NCBI RefSeq assembly: GCF_020360975.1
Contig: NW_025408684.1
Span: 1-64,000, forward strand
Source: Hirsutella rhossiliensis
Taxonomy: Eukaryota; Ascomycota; Sordariomycetes; Hypocreales; Ophiocordycipitaceae
DNA length: 64,000 bases
Reading direction: 5' to 3'
The translations under genes and the position numbers were made by a program. The notes under the pieces were generated by a model, which had not been told where the DNA came from, did no database searches, and worked only from the letters and a program-made list of their open reading frames with translations. This document shows, piece by piece, positions 20,872 through 31,730 of this stretch (position 1 is its first letter; each line of letters opens with the position of its first letter).

Positions 20872-22476
20872 ATAGCTTGGATGAAGGACCAAAGCAGCCG
20901 CGTAATAGGGCGAATTCTCTGTCTTGCTGTAATATTTATCGAAGACTTCCCACCCCTTCCGGATCCTGGGGGAAAGTTCTGGGTCTGATTTATATGAGAT
21001 CTATTACACCATATTAGCGTTCACGTGAAGATATCAGACAAGAATGTATGTTACCAAAGCCTCATCAAAACATCGGATCAAGACGTCCATCGTGAACAGC
21101 ACTTTATCAAGCGTGGCGTGATCCCCTTGCGTTGCCAGTGTTGCTCGTGAAAACGGTTGAAGGATCTCTTTAATCGTGCGGAGCCGAGTCCAATCTTCTG
21201 GTGATAGAAAATCGGCAGAGAGATCTGCAAAGTGATTCTTGGTGTAGGTGTCCAGGGCACCTGCAATTCCCTTCTCTGTGGCAACGTGCAGCATTTGGTA
21301 CCAACTATTCCACCTTGTACGATTATCAAGTGGAATCCCTCTCCCCGAGCTCGTTGAATTCCTTGGTTCGTCCTGCGAACTTCGAATATTGATAACCAGG
21401 TTGTGGAGCTTTCCAAGTGGGCCGAGAAGCCGAAACTCGGCGCGCTGTTTTGGATTCCTTCAAGTTCTTCTCCGTTATCGTACTGTTCGCACCGTTTCGA
21501 GTCTAGAGAGCCTTGGAACAGGAACGCTTGAACTGCCAAGTTAATAATGTGGCCCATACATCGGAGACGGTGGACTTCGGGATCCCAATCAATGCCCTCC
21601 TCTTCCTTGAGGCATGTACTGAATGCACGGCAAAGGGTATCATTCGTACTCGAGTTATCACCCACAACACTACCAATGCGTCGCACAATGCCAAAATCTC
21701 GCAGAACTGGCATAAGAGTAATAAACTGCTCTTCTCCTGAGTGGTTGGCTACCGGCCGAAGAGCAAGGAGTGTTTTTTTTTCGTGCTTCTTGAACATGGT
21801 CGACAAAATGAGCGCAAATTCCGAGAAGAAGAAGTCGATTGGGAGAAGTCCAAATATCAAGTGAAAGATGGACCTTGGACATTGCCGACTGGAGCTTCTT
21901 TCGTACGATTTTCTTTGCAGATTGGAATTGCTGATCAATGATTCCTGGAATAGTTGAGTGGGCTGAGGGAGAAAGTCCTTCGCGACAGGATTCAAGGTAG
22001 AAATGAAGAGTGAAATTCCGAGATTCAACTATTCGGTATGGGAGGTTTAGTATGACGACTAACCAAGCTAGCGCTTTATTGATCTTTTCTTCGTCAAGGT
22101 AGCCTTTGAAGACCTGGGACTCAATCTCTGTCGCACGGCCCAGATCCCGCGCTTGCCCATAGAGTTGATCAAACCCTTCGATGATGGACGATTGAAGAGG
22201 AGATAAATTCTCTACGACATTGATGTCGTGCTTGCCCTCAAGGTGTTTTCGAAAATTGGTGGTAACCGAAGTGCTGTAGGGATCCTCCTGGGGACAATGA
22301 AGACAATACATGAGGCGGTTCCTGCCTTTGAACTCCGCTTCCCCTTTCACTGCCGGACGAGCATGTTTCCATGTTCCAAAGGCGGTTTTCCCTCTTGTAT
22401 TGCGAGATGTAGACGTGGAAGAATCTGAAATAATGGATTCAGAATCGAAGAAGGATAACACAGACTCAGAATCCAT
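20872..22476 (-). pseudogene. hAT transposase, N-terminal and central part
   Basis: Start at ATG 22476 (MDSESVLSFF). A BED-type zinc finger follows (FGTWKHARPAV ... YCLHC ... FRKHLEGKHD), then RNase-H-like transposase sequence: VHLSLDIWTSPNRLLLLGIC, GSVVGDNSSTNDTLCRAF (catalytic D region), RLRCMGHIINLAVQAFLF, and further on DWTRLRTIKEILQPFSRATL and EVFDKYYSKTENSPYYAAAL near 20900. Frame changes at about 21690-21760, 21350, 21290 and 21030 disrupt it. The reading reaches LHPSYR exactly at the Gypsy insertion point, which fixes the order of events. Confidence 0.75.
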
Positions 22477-22629
22477 CGTCGCGAGGTGATAATATGGTGT
22501 GGGTTGGTGGGGAAGATGATTTCGTGGATGTGGGGATTTTTTGCGGGGTTCAAGCCCCCTGGAATAAGGTACAGCAAACATGGGCTTACAACGATTACGG
22601 TGAACAAGGACTCTTGTAAATAACCCCTT

Positions 22630-22753
22630 GTGGGAACCCTGTTAGTGGCGTGGTTTAGCCAATAATATGGAAATACATGGATCCATATCCATACCTTTTC
22701 CATGCCATTCATGGAAAGGGTATTTCCATATTTAGATATGGAAAACCACCCTG
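22630..22753. repeat. hAT right terminal repeat with sub-terminal palindromes
   Basis: From 22753 leftward the complement reads CAGGGTGGTTTTCC, followed by repeated ATATGGAAAT/ATTTCCATAT and TCCATGAATGGCATGGA-type palindromes. Such AT-rich sub-terminal repeats are usual transposase-binding sites in hAT elements. Confidence 0.6.
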
Positions 22754-23128
22754 ATTGTGCTCCCTGATGAAAGCCGGACTGTAGGTGTTGGCGGCAAGTA
22801 ATATGACAGGTGCTTGGGACTCTTCAAAGGTGTAGACGCCTTTTCCCGGCCCAGCAGCCTTGACTTGAAAACTGCGTTGAACATAGTGGCAATCCCGATG
22901 GAACCCTATGCAAACGTTGCACCGAGGTTTGCTTGCGTCGCACTTTGTGTGCTTTTGGCGACAAGATTCGCACGATGTAAATGGCTTCTTCGTCCGCAAC
23001 ACTTGAGGCGGCACCCCAGTTAAGGAAGTGTCGAAACGAAACTTAACCGGTATGAATACTCCCTCTTTATGAACCATTTTGCATAAAGACCAGCGATCAC
23101 TTCTGCCTGCAGTTAGAAATGCCAGCAT
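22754..23128 (-). pseudogene. Zn(II)2Cys6 transcription factor, truncated by hAT
   Basis: A fungal binuclear zinc-cluster DNA-binding domain reads CESCRQKHTKC ... CNVCIGFHRDC, the C-x2-C-x6-C-x6-C-x2-C-x6-C pattern. The usable start is ATG 23077 (MVHKEGVFIP). An upstream exon-like frame (23160-23289, MDVVMFSKPIV...) may belong to it, but no splice pair keeps the frame. The coding sequence runs into the hAT end at 22753 (codons for REHN span the flank), after which it ends in transposon-derived residues. The C-terminal part of the regulator is not in the window. The intact protein would act in the nucleus; the target pathway is unknown. Confidence 0.65.
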
Positions 23129-23956
23129 TATTGCGTGGAGCGTGCACTCACCTGCCGACCTTTATGAGCCGCTTCGGTAGGACTTGACGCCGCGTTATAC
23201 TTAGAGGGGACGCCTTTACGTAGGAGAGGATTTTGGTGGAAGTGAAAGCCGGATGAAACGATGGGCTTGGAGAACATAACAACATCCATGCCAGGTCTTA
23301 GGCAAGGAAGTGTCTGGGAAAGAGCCACTGAAGATTGCTAAGGCAGCTCCAGGCCTTTTATACCCTGGCTGCGCGCTGAAAATGGTACCTCTCATGCAGC
23401 CTTGTCGGGACTTGGACAGGGGACGGTCGGTTTGCAACTTGTACGATTATACCTGTTCCGTGTTGGCGATATACCGTATCGATACACGTCACCGCGTAGT
23501 CTTCAACCACCTAGACCAAGCTGCTGTGTAATTTATTGCTTCGCACATCTTTGATCTACGGATGAGCGATTTCACTTTATCGACGGCAGTCTGGCATCAA
23601 CGCAATTGCGTTGCGCTTCTGAGAGGAGACATCTGTGCCAAGCCGGTTCTCAACGAAGTCGCCGGCTGCTGGGAAGGGCCGGATGTCTCTACGAGGTTCA
23701 ATGGTCATTTCTACCTCTGTCAACTACATATATGTAAGGCCTAATCATTCACTCCTTTCTATAAGCAGAGACAGCGACAAGACCATTCGTCCTTTCTTGA
23801 GAGCACCCTTGCGCGGACAGCATTGGCCACAAGACAGCTGTTTCAAATCGTGCGAAGCTTTGCCATAGCTCTCGCATGACTTAGATCGGAGCCAGACCAT
23901 GCTTACAGCCTCAACTTCATATAATCCGACAAAGTTTCATCGACTGGCTGTGATAG
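23129..23956. other. mostly gene-free interval
   Basis: Apart from the possible upstream exon of the zinc-cluster gene (23160-23289, minus), no supported coding sequence or repeat end is seen. A TATATATGTAAGG run at about 23728 is ordinary AT-rich sequence. Confidence 0.35.
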
Positions 23957-24448
23957 TTAGTGATGTCCTGTCTGCATGGACGCTTGGGTGATTCTCACGA
24001 CTTCTGGGTCGCCGGGATTTCCCATGACTACCGGCCGGAGAGTGACACGCACTGCTTGATCAACTACATCAAGTCCGTTGGTCGAGTAGCCTTGGGTGAG
24101 AAAAATGTGAAAGTCTTCGAGATAGTCGTTGTTGATAGGCCCGTCGAGGATTACATCGTGAGCGCGTTGAGGGTATCTCGTCATCCGTCCCATGGCAGTA
24201 ATAAGTTGAATCAACTCGGCTTTGCATAGTGGCTTTAGGAACTCCCTCCTGGCGAAGGACAAGAATGGTTCGGGAGCTAAGTCCTTGTCAGGCATATTTA
24301 ACATGCTTCGATCTTTTCCCGGGCTCGATGGAACATCACGGGATCTAACGCTTGCCGGTTCTGGCCCAAACCTGAAGTGATATTCGGAGAACTGGTTTGG
24401 CTGGGCTCGGGCGTCGAGGCTATCATCAACACCGTTCTTGCCTTCCAA
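23957..24448 (-). CDS. hypothetical protein
   Basis: An open frame of 163 codons (MEGKNGVDDS... to ...MQTGHH) with balanced composition, acidic and aromatic patches (NDYLEDFHIFLTQGYST), and no recognised domain, signal peptide or membrane segment. It lies just downstream of, and on the same strand as, the C2H2 remnant at 24483-24923. The two may be parts of one gene, since fungal C2H2 proteins often have long C-terminal tails. Function unknown. Confidence 0.35.
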   Translation of the reverse strand: MEGKNGVDDSLDARAQPNQFSEYHFRFGPEPASVRSRDVPSSPGKDRSMLNMPDKDLAPEPFLSFARREFLKPLCKAELIQLITAMGRMTRYPQRAHDVILDGPINNDYLEDFHIFLTQGYSTNGLDVVDQAVRVTLRPVVMGNPGDPEVVRITQASMQTGHH

Positions 24449-24482
24449 TCTACTATTTCTTCCTTTGAGTTAGTGGAGTTGC

Positions 24483-24923
24483 TTAGAAGATTGAATGTGA
24501 CTGTTTTTGATGACGTACAAGTAGAAGTAACCGCTTAAATCCGCGTCGGAATTTACAGTCTTTCCGTGGACACGGCCCAGATGAGCACGGAAATTCTCGT
24601 TTCTTCTCCAAATTTTCGGTGGACGACTTTTCTCCCTTGGACCACAGTAGGGACAGGTGTACCATTTTCCGGGTGAAGGAGCTCGGAATGAACGGTCGTG
24701 AGGTGCCGCCGGAGATCAGCGTTGAGCCAAACCCGTCCCGTGACCTGCCACAGCCAGAATAGGGGCATTTGAAAGGCTTTTCGTGAATCCTGTTATGTTT
24801 TCTGGCCCGTGTTGAGTGCGCCATCTGAAGCTCGTGAGGATTAAGCGCTCGCATCGGTAAACCCTGGGATTGATCGGTATAGACGGAAAGCAATCGACGG
24901 CGCAATCGTCGGACAAAAGACAT
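24483..24923 (-). pseudogene. C2H2 zinc-finger protein, frameshifted
   Basis: Successive minus frames give RKHNRIHEKPFKCPYSGCG, then ADLRRHLTTVHSE, then KIWRRNENFRAHLGRVHGK. This is a run of linked C2H2 fingers with the typical HxxxHEKPFKC linker. The finger phase changes frame at about 24740 and again at about 24640, so the reading is broken, although a short cryptic intron cannot be excluded. The arrangement (an HERPFKC finger, a finger ending HxxxH, then an NFRxHLxRVH finger) is common in filamentous ascomycete C2H2 regulators. Likely a nuclear DNA-binding protein when intact. Confidence 0.55.
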
Positions 24924-25855
24924 TCGTCTTTTCTCAATGCAGTGACGCGAAGTGCCTGCTTCTTAGTAGGATGTAATTGTAAGATAGAGAGTGGTAAACC
25001 CCATTCTTCCCGAGGCGAGCATTCCATTTACAGGTGAAAAAGGAGAAGGCCGGACTGTTACTTGGAAATGGTAAGTAAGGAGGCTGCAGATGAAGTGGTC
25101 ACTAGAACGGTGGCAGACAGGGATTCGTTTCACGGCTTCCGCCTTCATCGAGTGGGCATCCTGTATGTTTGATGAACCTGCAGCCGAAAAAACGGATGGT
25201 GTGTAGCTGGAGGCCGGGAAGTGCTTCCGGTTAGCTAGCCAACCACCAATGGTGTCCAGGACGCTGCAGGCTTGTTGATGGGGGCTGACGCGTGCAGAGA
25301 AATTCAAATTGAGTGTTCTCGCGAAGAGAGGGTGCAAGTGATGAATTGATTAAGTTCCTTAGATTCTTCCTCCTCCCTAACAAAAAGTGACTTCTTATAG
25401 TTCTGTCACCTGTGGCTGCCTTGTGGTGGCGATGTCGCCACCCTGGCCGCCTAGATGACGTTGTCGTCTAGAAGGTTCGATACCACCGCTTAACAACAAC
25501 ATTATTCATCCTTCTCAGTCACCTTTGCTAGAGTCAGCCCGATTAGGTAACCTTCGGACCTAGATCGTTAACCCGTTTTCACGACAAGTGTAATACCCTC
25601 AGCTGGGACACCGACATGAACCGCACTACCGTATCTCAGCAGGCGGCATCGACCAAATGAAAAAAACAGGTCCCCATTCGCCTCTCCAATTGTCACTCCA
25701 AGCCGATCGAGGTGTAATAGTTCTCGAAATGTAATTAAAAGACAGTTTCACGGCCTTCATGGTTCGTTCTTGCCGTGGCATCTTCGTCTATATCCCTCAA
25801 ACTTTCACTCGCATACCTCTCCATTTGTTGAAAGCCCATCTCCTTCGCTATTTCT
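24924..25855. other. interval without a supported gene
   Basis: A minus frame at 24963-25337 (about 120 codons, MHPLFARTLN...) could be a 5' exon of the C2H2 remnant, but it has no diagnostic motif. 25340-25855 has no conserved open frame, and no repeat ends are recognised. Confidence 0.35.
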
Positions 25856-26535
25856 TTAGCAGATTGGAAAAGTCGACGCTGCGTGTATTAGTTCCCAATC
25901 GATGCTGTTTGTGAGAGAACTTACAAATGCGTCCTCGGTCTTAACGAGATCAAAATAGCTGTCCTCGTAAAGGCTGTACCTGTGAGAAATCTCCATGTGC
26001 TTGGCCACCTGGTATGGGGTCTCCTCCGAGTACCTGGGGACCCAAGCTGTCCCTGGAACTGTGCAATCGCCTGGAGATCCGGATGTGATAGCTCTGCTGA
26101 GCACTGTTGTGCAAACTCGCCGGCTGTCCCGGTATTCCCTTCAACTTCCTCGACTAGTCGCCGAATAATTCCATACACAGTCATCCGGAAAGCGATTGGA
26201 GGATCTCTAACTGTATTCCAGGAACACGTCTAACAGCTTGATGAAGATTCTCGACGTTGGGGTTGATGGTCTCTTGGATACGTGCCGTCTCAGGCTTGCG
26301 CTCACTTGCAGTATTCGACTTATCTGCAGTAGTGACTAACACCCTATTCCTTTCACTTCAGCCAATCGCCAACTGTCGTCATGATAAATCACGAAGTCAT
26401 TCTTACCATCGTCCTGAAAATGGGGCCGTTGAGCGGCTGTGGTGACATCGGAGTGAAAACCGGGCTGTTCCTGGGTAGCCGAAGAACCATTCGAACTTGC
26501 GGAGGCGCCGAAAGGAGGAGATTCGGTTTGCGACA
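25856..26535 (-). pseudogene. hypothetical protein, interrupted
   Basis: Starting at ATG 26535 (MSQTESPPFGASASSNG...), a low-complexity N-terminus leads to FVIYHDDSWRLAEVKG, which looks like a real folded segment. Frame changes then lead to TINPNVENLHQAVRRVPG (about 26240), MTVYGIIRRLVEEVEG (about 26180) and a C-terminal part with SLYEDSYFDLVKTEDAF. The pieces are collinear on one strand and separated by stops, which suggests one decayed gene or a gene with introns not resolved by eye. Family not recognised. Confidence 0.35.
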
Positions 26536-26639
26536 TCGTCTTCCAGAAGGTCGAGTGTATGGTCAAGGCTGCGAATAGATCATGTAGTTGGTAGGAGCAT
26601 TGGGAAACACTACACTCTCTGGACAGGCAAACATCCACA

Positions 26640-27812
26640 CCGGCGGCCTAATTTTTGATGGCGCCTGACAAGCGGAGGATGGGACGGGGCCCAAGTGCAA
26701 GGCATATCACAAATGGCGGCTCCGGACCATGTTTATGCCCCTGACCGCACTGACCAGAACCGACAGTCAGGGTGCCCGGCTGCCCCTGTGCTGAACAGGA
26801 ACGAGACTGCGCCTGTTAATGCATACTTTTATGAATCGAGTTACTTGAAAGGAGCTTGGAAGTATCGCGACATTTCGCATTTCCACCCTATGGGGCGAAC
26901 CAGTAGGCTCTCCTTGTACCCTTGCTACGGGCGGAAGCATCACCAGAAGCTAGTAACGGGTCCAAGCCTGCAGAGCAAATAGACCCCAGGCCGGCCACCT
27001 TACCAAGTTTTCCCAACAAGAGGAGTGGCGAGTCGGTTGGTCAGTTGGACCACGTCCTGGGAGCCGCTCACTCCGATGCAGGTCTTACAGAGGTTACATT
27101 TTTCTTCCAAGGCTGATGCCGAGGAGGGCAACCGTCCCTTGTCCTGAGGCTTCGTACGCTGAAAGCTTTGCCACCTCCCGACCTTCCCATGCATATGCAT
27201 ACATATTGCCACTTGAGGCCAAGCCGAGGGAAGAGAAATCAACAGGCAGAGTCCTGCGTCACGCTAACCCCCTGACCCCCGCTGCAGGAGAGCTGCGGGC
27301 CGGTCTGCATCATGCGGATGAGGCGGTCCGCCTAGTCACTCTTCGTCCTAGTGCCTATTCGGAGGTCGGCTGCTGATGGATGTGAAGAAACCGCGGATAT
27401 GATCGGCGCGTAGATGCAGAAGCTGGGGTGTCCTGGTCAAGTACTCGAGCTGACTGTTACGGTAGACATTCATTCCAGGGGTGGCTCACAAGCATCAGCC
27501 AAGCAACAGCGGACTACCGCCCCAAAAGAGGAATAAGGCTCAAAAGACAGCTGGCCGAAAGATGCCATGGGGTGGCCAAAGTTGCACTGCAGAGAATGTA
27601 CGGGACGATTTGCTGGAGCCCACAATAGGAGTCACGGAAACGCTCGACTAGGACAGCTCGTCGCAGTCGCGTGGAGGATAGAGAAACTTAAGCACCGGTC
27701 CACCCGGTTTCCTCGGTCCCCATCATTCTCGTATTCTTGCACTCTCAGAAGGCCAATGAACGGCAGAATCCACAAAGAACCTCCTGCCTGCCATGTCGAC
27801 TGACTCCTCTCG
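26640..27812. other. no supported gene
   Basis: Open frames on both strands are short and mutually shadowing, with no recognisable motif. Nothing in this 1.2 kb identifies a repeat family. Confidence 0.35.
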
Positions 27813-28439
27813 ATGATCCAGGAGTATACGGATACGGAGTCGATTGCATGTGGACAAACTGGCCAACTGCGTGCTCTCGGAAGGCTTCTATGTCCTGAAT
27901 CGCCAACACCAGAGGTTTTAGAGACCGTGACCCAATATAAAGACGCGAGCCGTGGCGACAAACGTGCGCAAGATGAGATTGCAGAGTCACCCACAACCGA
28001 CACGCAGCCGACACTGGCACCAAGCGATCTTCGAGAGGCTGATCACTCTTCCTCTCGTAGCGACGGGAAGGAGAACTGTTCTCCTGGACTTGCATTCCAG
28101 GTCACTTTGTTCAGTGCCTGCCATCGAGTAGAGGCCCACGGCTCCATCGATGGCGGACAAGACGAAGAAGTTGCACTGGATTTCACTCTCCCTCATCGAA
28201 AGCCAGTTAATATCACCATGAGATTTTGTCAGTATTCTCCTCGAGGGTCTTCACAACATACCAGGCAACGCAAGCAGAAGGTCCATGACGGAGTCTCCCG
28301 GAGGATCGGTGCGGAATTTCAAGCGCCTCAGCGAAGATGGCAAACTCCTGAACCGGGGCACAGAAGGCAACGAGCCTACAGGTCACAAAGGAGCAAGCAA
28401 GGGGCCTTGCGAGCCTTCCAGAACAAACAAACGTATTGA
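27813..28439 (+). CDS. hypothetical hydrophilic protein
   Basis: An open frame of 208 codons with ATG start, rich in Q, R, S and E and ending in a very basic tail (RRWQTPEPGHRRQRAYRSQR). No domain, signal peptide or membrane segment is seen. The opposite strand also has frames of 116-123 codons over part of it, so coding status is uncertain. The basic tail would suit a nuclear protein if it is real. Confidence 0.25.
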   Translation: MIQEYTDTESIACGQTGQLRALGRLLCPESPTPEVLETVTQYKDASRGDKRAQDEIAESPTTDTQPTLAPSDLREADHSSSRSDGKENCSPGLAFQVTLFSACHRVEAHGSIDGGQDEEVALDFTLPHRKPVNITMRFCQYSPRGSSQHTRQRKQKVHDGVSRRIGAEFQAPQRRWQTPEPGHRRQRAYRSQRSKQGALRAFQNKQTY

Positions 28440-28748
28440 TTTCAGATTAAGTGTCTTCACCAGCCCCTGAAATGGTAATTGCCCCTAGCTGCCACCTCCA
28501 ATAGATATCTGTTCCACGAACCAGCGTTGCCTTCGCTTGCCTTCATGTGAGGACCCTCGAAATTGCCTCAAGTTCGGCGTATCTTGCAATACGTGCTGAC
28601 GATCGAATATGGTGTCGGTTGCGAATTTCCTTGCTGCCTTTCCACACGAGACCAAATCGAAGAGAGTCAGGCAACTCATTCGCGAGCATGTTATGACGAG
28701 TCGTTCGTGGCGATAGAGGTGCTGCGGCTTTCCCACGGTCGCATGTAG

Positions 28749-29174
28749 CTAGAGGGTCTTGCACATTGGATCGGGCGCCTCGCTGCTGCGCTTGTCAGAG
28801 GTTGCCTGTTGCTTTCTTTCACTCTCCAGCCCAAGTGTAATGAGTGATTGTCGCTGCCCTGTCCTAGGACGGGGTGCAGTACGCTGGAACAGCTGCGAGT
28901 CCATGATCGGCTCGCCACTATCATCAGAACTGTCGTCGTCGGTAGTCCACTCGTCGCCCCCCCCCCCATTTTCAGATAGACTTAATGCTTCATTCGTGCA
29001 TGTGGGCAGGGCACATCTGGACGCCTGAACATCTTCTATAACGTGAAGGTCGGAGCCGGGCGAGCCGGGCGTCTTGAGCAAACCCTTCTTCGAGTCCGAG
29101 GAAGTCCTTCTTTGGGACATGTTTTCAGACGACTGGTGGAAATTGGTGTAAAATAAGGTGGGAACGTCGGTCAA
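28749..29174 (-). CDS. hypothetical disordered protein
   Basis: An open frame of 141 codons, serine- and acid-rich with a D/S cluster (TTDDDSSDDSGEP), predicted to be disordered. Residues up to about 125 have ordinary composition. It ends soon after a run of C at 28959-28967, which is prone to indel. No family recognised. The ATG at 29117 (MSQRRTSSDS) is an alternative start. Confidence 0.3.
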   Translation of the reverse strand: MTDVPTLFYTNFHQSSENMSQRRTSSDSKKGLLKTPGSPGSDLHVIEDVQASRCALPTCTNEALSLSENGGGGDEWTTDDDSSDDSGEPIMDSQLFQRTAPRPRTGQRQSLITLGLESERKQQATSDKRSSEAPDPMCKTL

Positions 29175-29395
29175 GGAGAGTGTCGCTGAGCTGAGGTCAT
29201 ATATACGAGATGATATATGCGGAGAGCAAGGCTTTCTTTAATACTTCGGAAGGCACCTTTGCGTCGCACTCTCAAACATGGAAGGATTAGTTAAAGTGTT
29301 CACGTCAACCCGAACGCGGCATCTGCGCGTTGCCCAAACTTGGGCTGCTCGAATTAGTAGAAGTAGCCTTAGGTAGCGGATGGCAGTGATGTGAA

Positions 29396-30330
29396 TTACC
29401 GTCGCTCTGATCGAGTGCCCTCAGGAGATACCAGGTGCTCCGTCGACCGTTTAGTACCGGATTCTGCCATTACAGACAGTTTTATATCCACCTTCTTATC
29501 TACAAGTCTCCTCTGGTGATCTCTTATCATACTGTCTAGAGGTACTGCTGGCATGAATAAAATCACCAGACAAAGTCCACACTGACCTCCAAACTGGTGT
29601 CTGACCCAACCAGTCACAGAACACACTAGGAGCACCGATGATGCCAGGAACACCAAGCCACTCACTGCTCCAAGCCACGGTATCCCCTGGTTTGACGTCG
29701 GCCGCTCTGGCTGAGGCTGGTTAGAGTGCTGGCCATAACGACGGAAACACTGTGTCTTCCTCCATATCGCCAGAACCATAATACCGGTGGTCAAGTGAGA
29801 CACCATTGGAGCAGCCCACCAGTATTCAACACCAGATCGCCTAAATTGCCAGACGGTTGCCCCAACAAAGGGAAGGTGAAAGACTAGTACTAGTCCGAAT
29901 ATGATGATTCTCGCCTTAATGGAGGGTCAGGCTCGACGGCGCCGCAAAAATAGGCATAAATCAAGGGGTCGACGACTTGAATAAGCTGTATTCCATGAGT
30001 ACCTGGAGGAGGTAATTAGACGGCCTGAAAGGGAAGTACCTCGATGATGTCGACGCATAACATGGTGACCCCTTTCCAGGCTGTGAAAAGGGGGTAGGCA
30101 AACGCGCTTGGTAGGAGTGCATCTCTCGCACTGCCAAACAAAGCGGCGAATATTACTCCGGCACCCAAGAGGAAACAAGTAGTGGAAATCAGTGCCCAAG
30201 TTCGCCTACGCGAAGCTTCTCGTGGCTTAACTCTGATCATCCAGTACAGGTAGGGCGCCAGGAAGACCGTGGTCACGGCAAACACGACACCAGCCTCGCT
30301 GACCTCTTTGGTTGTAATCTCGTCTTGCAT
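29396..30330 (-). pseudogene. multi-pass membrane protein
   Basis: From ATG 30330 (MQDEITTKEV) three hydrophobic segments follow: AGVVFAVTTVFLAPYLYWMI, WALISTTCFLLGAGVIFAAL and one near VTMLCVDIIEV. A likely intron begins at GTACTTCCC (about 30042) and ends at CTCCAG (about 30007). The next exon has VVDPLIYAYFCGAVE, then after a one-base frame change at about 29925 KARIIIFGLVLVFHLPFVG, VSHLTTGIMVLAIW and LGAVSGLVFLASSVLLVC. About six membrane spans total, in an eroded fungal integral membrane protein of unknown transport or signalling role. The end is the stop at 29396. Confidence 0.45.
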
Positions 30331-30607
30331 GTCGAAATGCGGCAACCTGGACTGGTGGAGAAAGTGGAATGAGAGCTTGGAGTAATGAGAAGGCACATGA
30401 GCACCGGATTTGGCTGGAACGAGACGTGCATTATATAGACGTTGAAGTCATAACAGCGAATATTGGTATATAGCAAGTAACGCTCGGGTGAAGAGAGCCG
30501 CAGTGCATTGTCCGGTCGACTGACAAACGGGAAGACATACCTAGAGTAAGGTGGTGATGGGTGCTTTGTGCATAGTAAGGTTACACCATTATTGCCTTGA
30601 AACTGGG

Positions 30608-30985
30608 CTATAGACTATAGTTGATACGGTGATTTACATATGTAAGGCGGGTGAGCTTCGTCCATATTGAAACGGTGTGATCAGGCCAGGGTTGGCGGAA
30701 CGGAACGTCTTCAACTGGCCATTGCGTTTGGCCCCCGGTTACGAGGCCATCCAGTAGATTGGCATCACCAGCAGTGCATACGACCTGGTTCATGCACTTT
30801 GGCTTGCATGCGTCCAAGTCCCCCTTGACCAGGAAAGTCGGGACGCCATGGGCCTGCGCAGAGGGCACCTTGCCCGGGTCCGCTGTCAAAAAGAAATGTG
30901 GCCGTGACGACACCATAGGCTCTCGAGTGGAGATGGACCAAACAAAGAAGGTCAAAGACACGAGCAAAAGGTGTCGTTGCGCCAT
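30608..30985 (-). CDS. small secreted cysteine-containing protein
   Basis: Start ATG 30985 gives MAQRHLLLVSLTFFVWSIST, a clear secretory signal (basic residues, hydrophobic core, small residue near position 18). The mature part of about 105 residues has three cysteines (CKPKCMNQVVC), a GVPTFLVKGDL segment and no membrane span. This is the profile of fungal small secreted proteins, some of which act at host interfaces, but no specific family is recognised. It may be the truncated start of a longer protein, since the last 20 residues look unstructured. Confidence 0.4.
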   Translation of the reverse strand: MAQRHLLLVSLTFFVWSISTREPMVSSRPHFFLTADPGKVPSAQAHGVPTFLVKGDLDACKPKCMNQVVCTAGDANLLDGLVTGGQTQWPVEDVPFRQPWPDHTVSIWTKLTRLTYVNHRINYSL

Positions 30986-31219
30986 TCTACATCGGGGTTT
31001 GTGAGACAACAGCGCGGCTGTGGAACGCGTGACTCTCAGCTGTGACGATTCCGCAAGTTGGGCTTCGTAACGGCTCGTACTGCTAAGAACCTGGCTCTCA
31101 CCCGGTGGTCCCTGATCCCGGCCTCGTCGGGGCTGTTGGTCACGAACGTTAAGAAAAGGCAGGGTTATCAGACGGGAAGGGGAGGAACACAGGATAGATC
31201 ACCGCGAAGAAAAATGTAA

Positions 31220-31730
31220 CTAGCTACTTGGCGATTCCTCCGGCTTGTTCGTCTCCTCAAGAATCATCTCCATCGCCCTTGCTAAAAGTGCTTTGCCCTC
31301 ATCGCTGTCTAACTCATGAACAGAACACCATCCTTGACCTTCAATAAAACCGCGCTCGCACCGCAACTTGCTAATTTGACAAATCTTCTGAAGTCTTCCT
31401 GCCAAATTCCGCGCATACTTCTTTCCATTTCGGCGCTGATGCTCTTGGGAGCAGGAATGCCCACCCCGCACCCAGCCTGAAAGGCCCCAAAGTTTCTATC
31501 TTCGCTGAGCCTTCGGCAGTACCAATAATGGAGTAAAGATGATTCATCTTCGAGGTTGTGGAAATTATCGCGGAGTCTGTTGCCCTGCACGCACGTCCTG
31601 CATGTTTCGGTGATAATCTGAAAGGTTGGACTCCAAGTCGGCAGGGCTGGTTATGGCTGCACTTCTTCTGTTCAACGTCGTTAAGGTGACCGCACCTAAT
31701 CGAGCCTTGGGTGATAATATGTGATGCCAT
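31220..31730 (-). pseudogene. hypothetical protein, frame-broken
   Basis: Three overlapping minus frames of 83-119 codons share this interval. The most protein-like pieces are MERSMRGIWQEDFRRFVKLA (about 31420-31370) and, in another frame, CERGFIEGQGWCSVHELDSD ending in an acidic helix (ALLARAMEMILEETN). They look like one domain separated by a one-base change. Family not recognised. Confidence 0.3.

Larger units (their letters stand above)
14600..22753 (-). mobile_element. hAT transposon, split by a Gypsy element
   Basis: The minus-strand start at 22753 reads CAGGGTGGTTTTCCATATC, a hAT-type terminal repeat, and is followed by an AT-rich sub-terminal zone of TGGAAAT/ATATGGA repeats. The transposase runs from 22476 down to 20872, is interrupted by the 5.77 kb Gypsy element, and resumes at 15093 to finish near 14600. 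The distal terminal repeat is not found; an LTR fragment lies where it should be. The outer right flank AGCACAAT (minus strand) is the first part of the expected 8-bp duplication. Confidence 0.75.

Noticed and set aside
30608..30985. Enterotoxin-like or named effector identity for the small secreted protein
   Set aside because: Only a signal peptide and three cysteines are visible; no family motif supports such a name.
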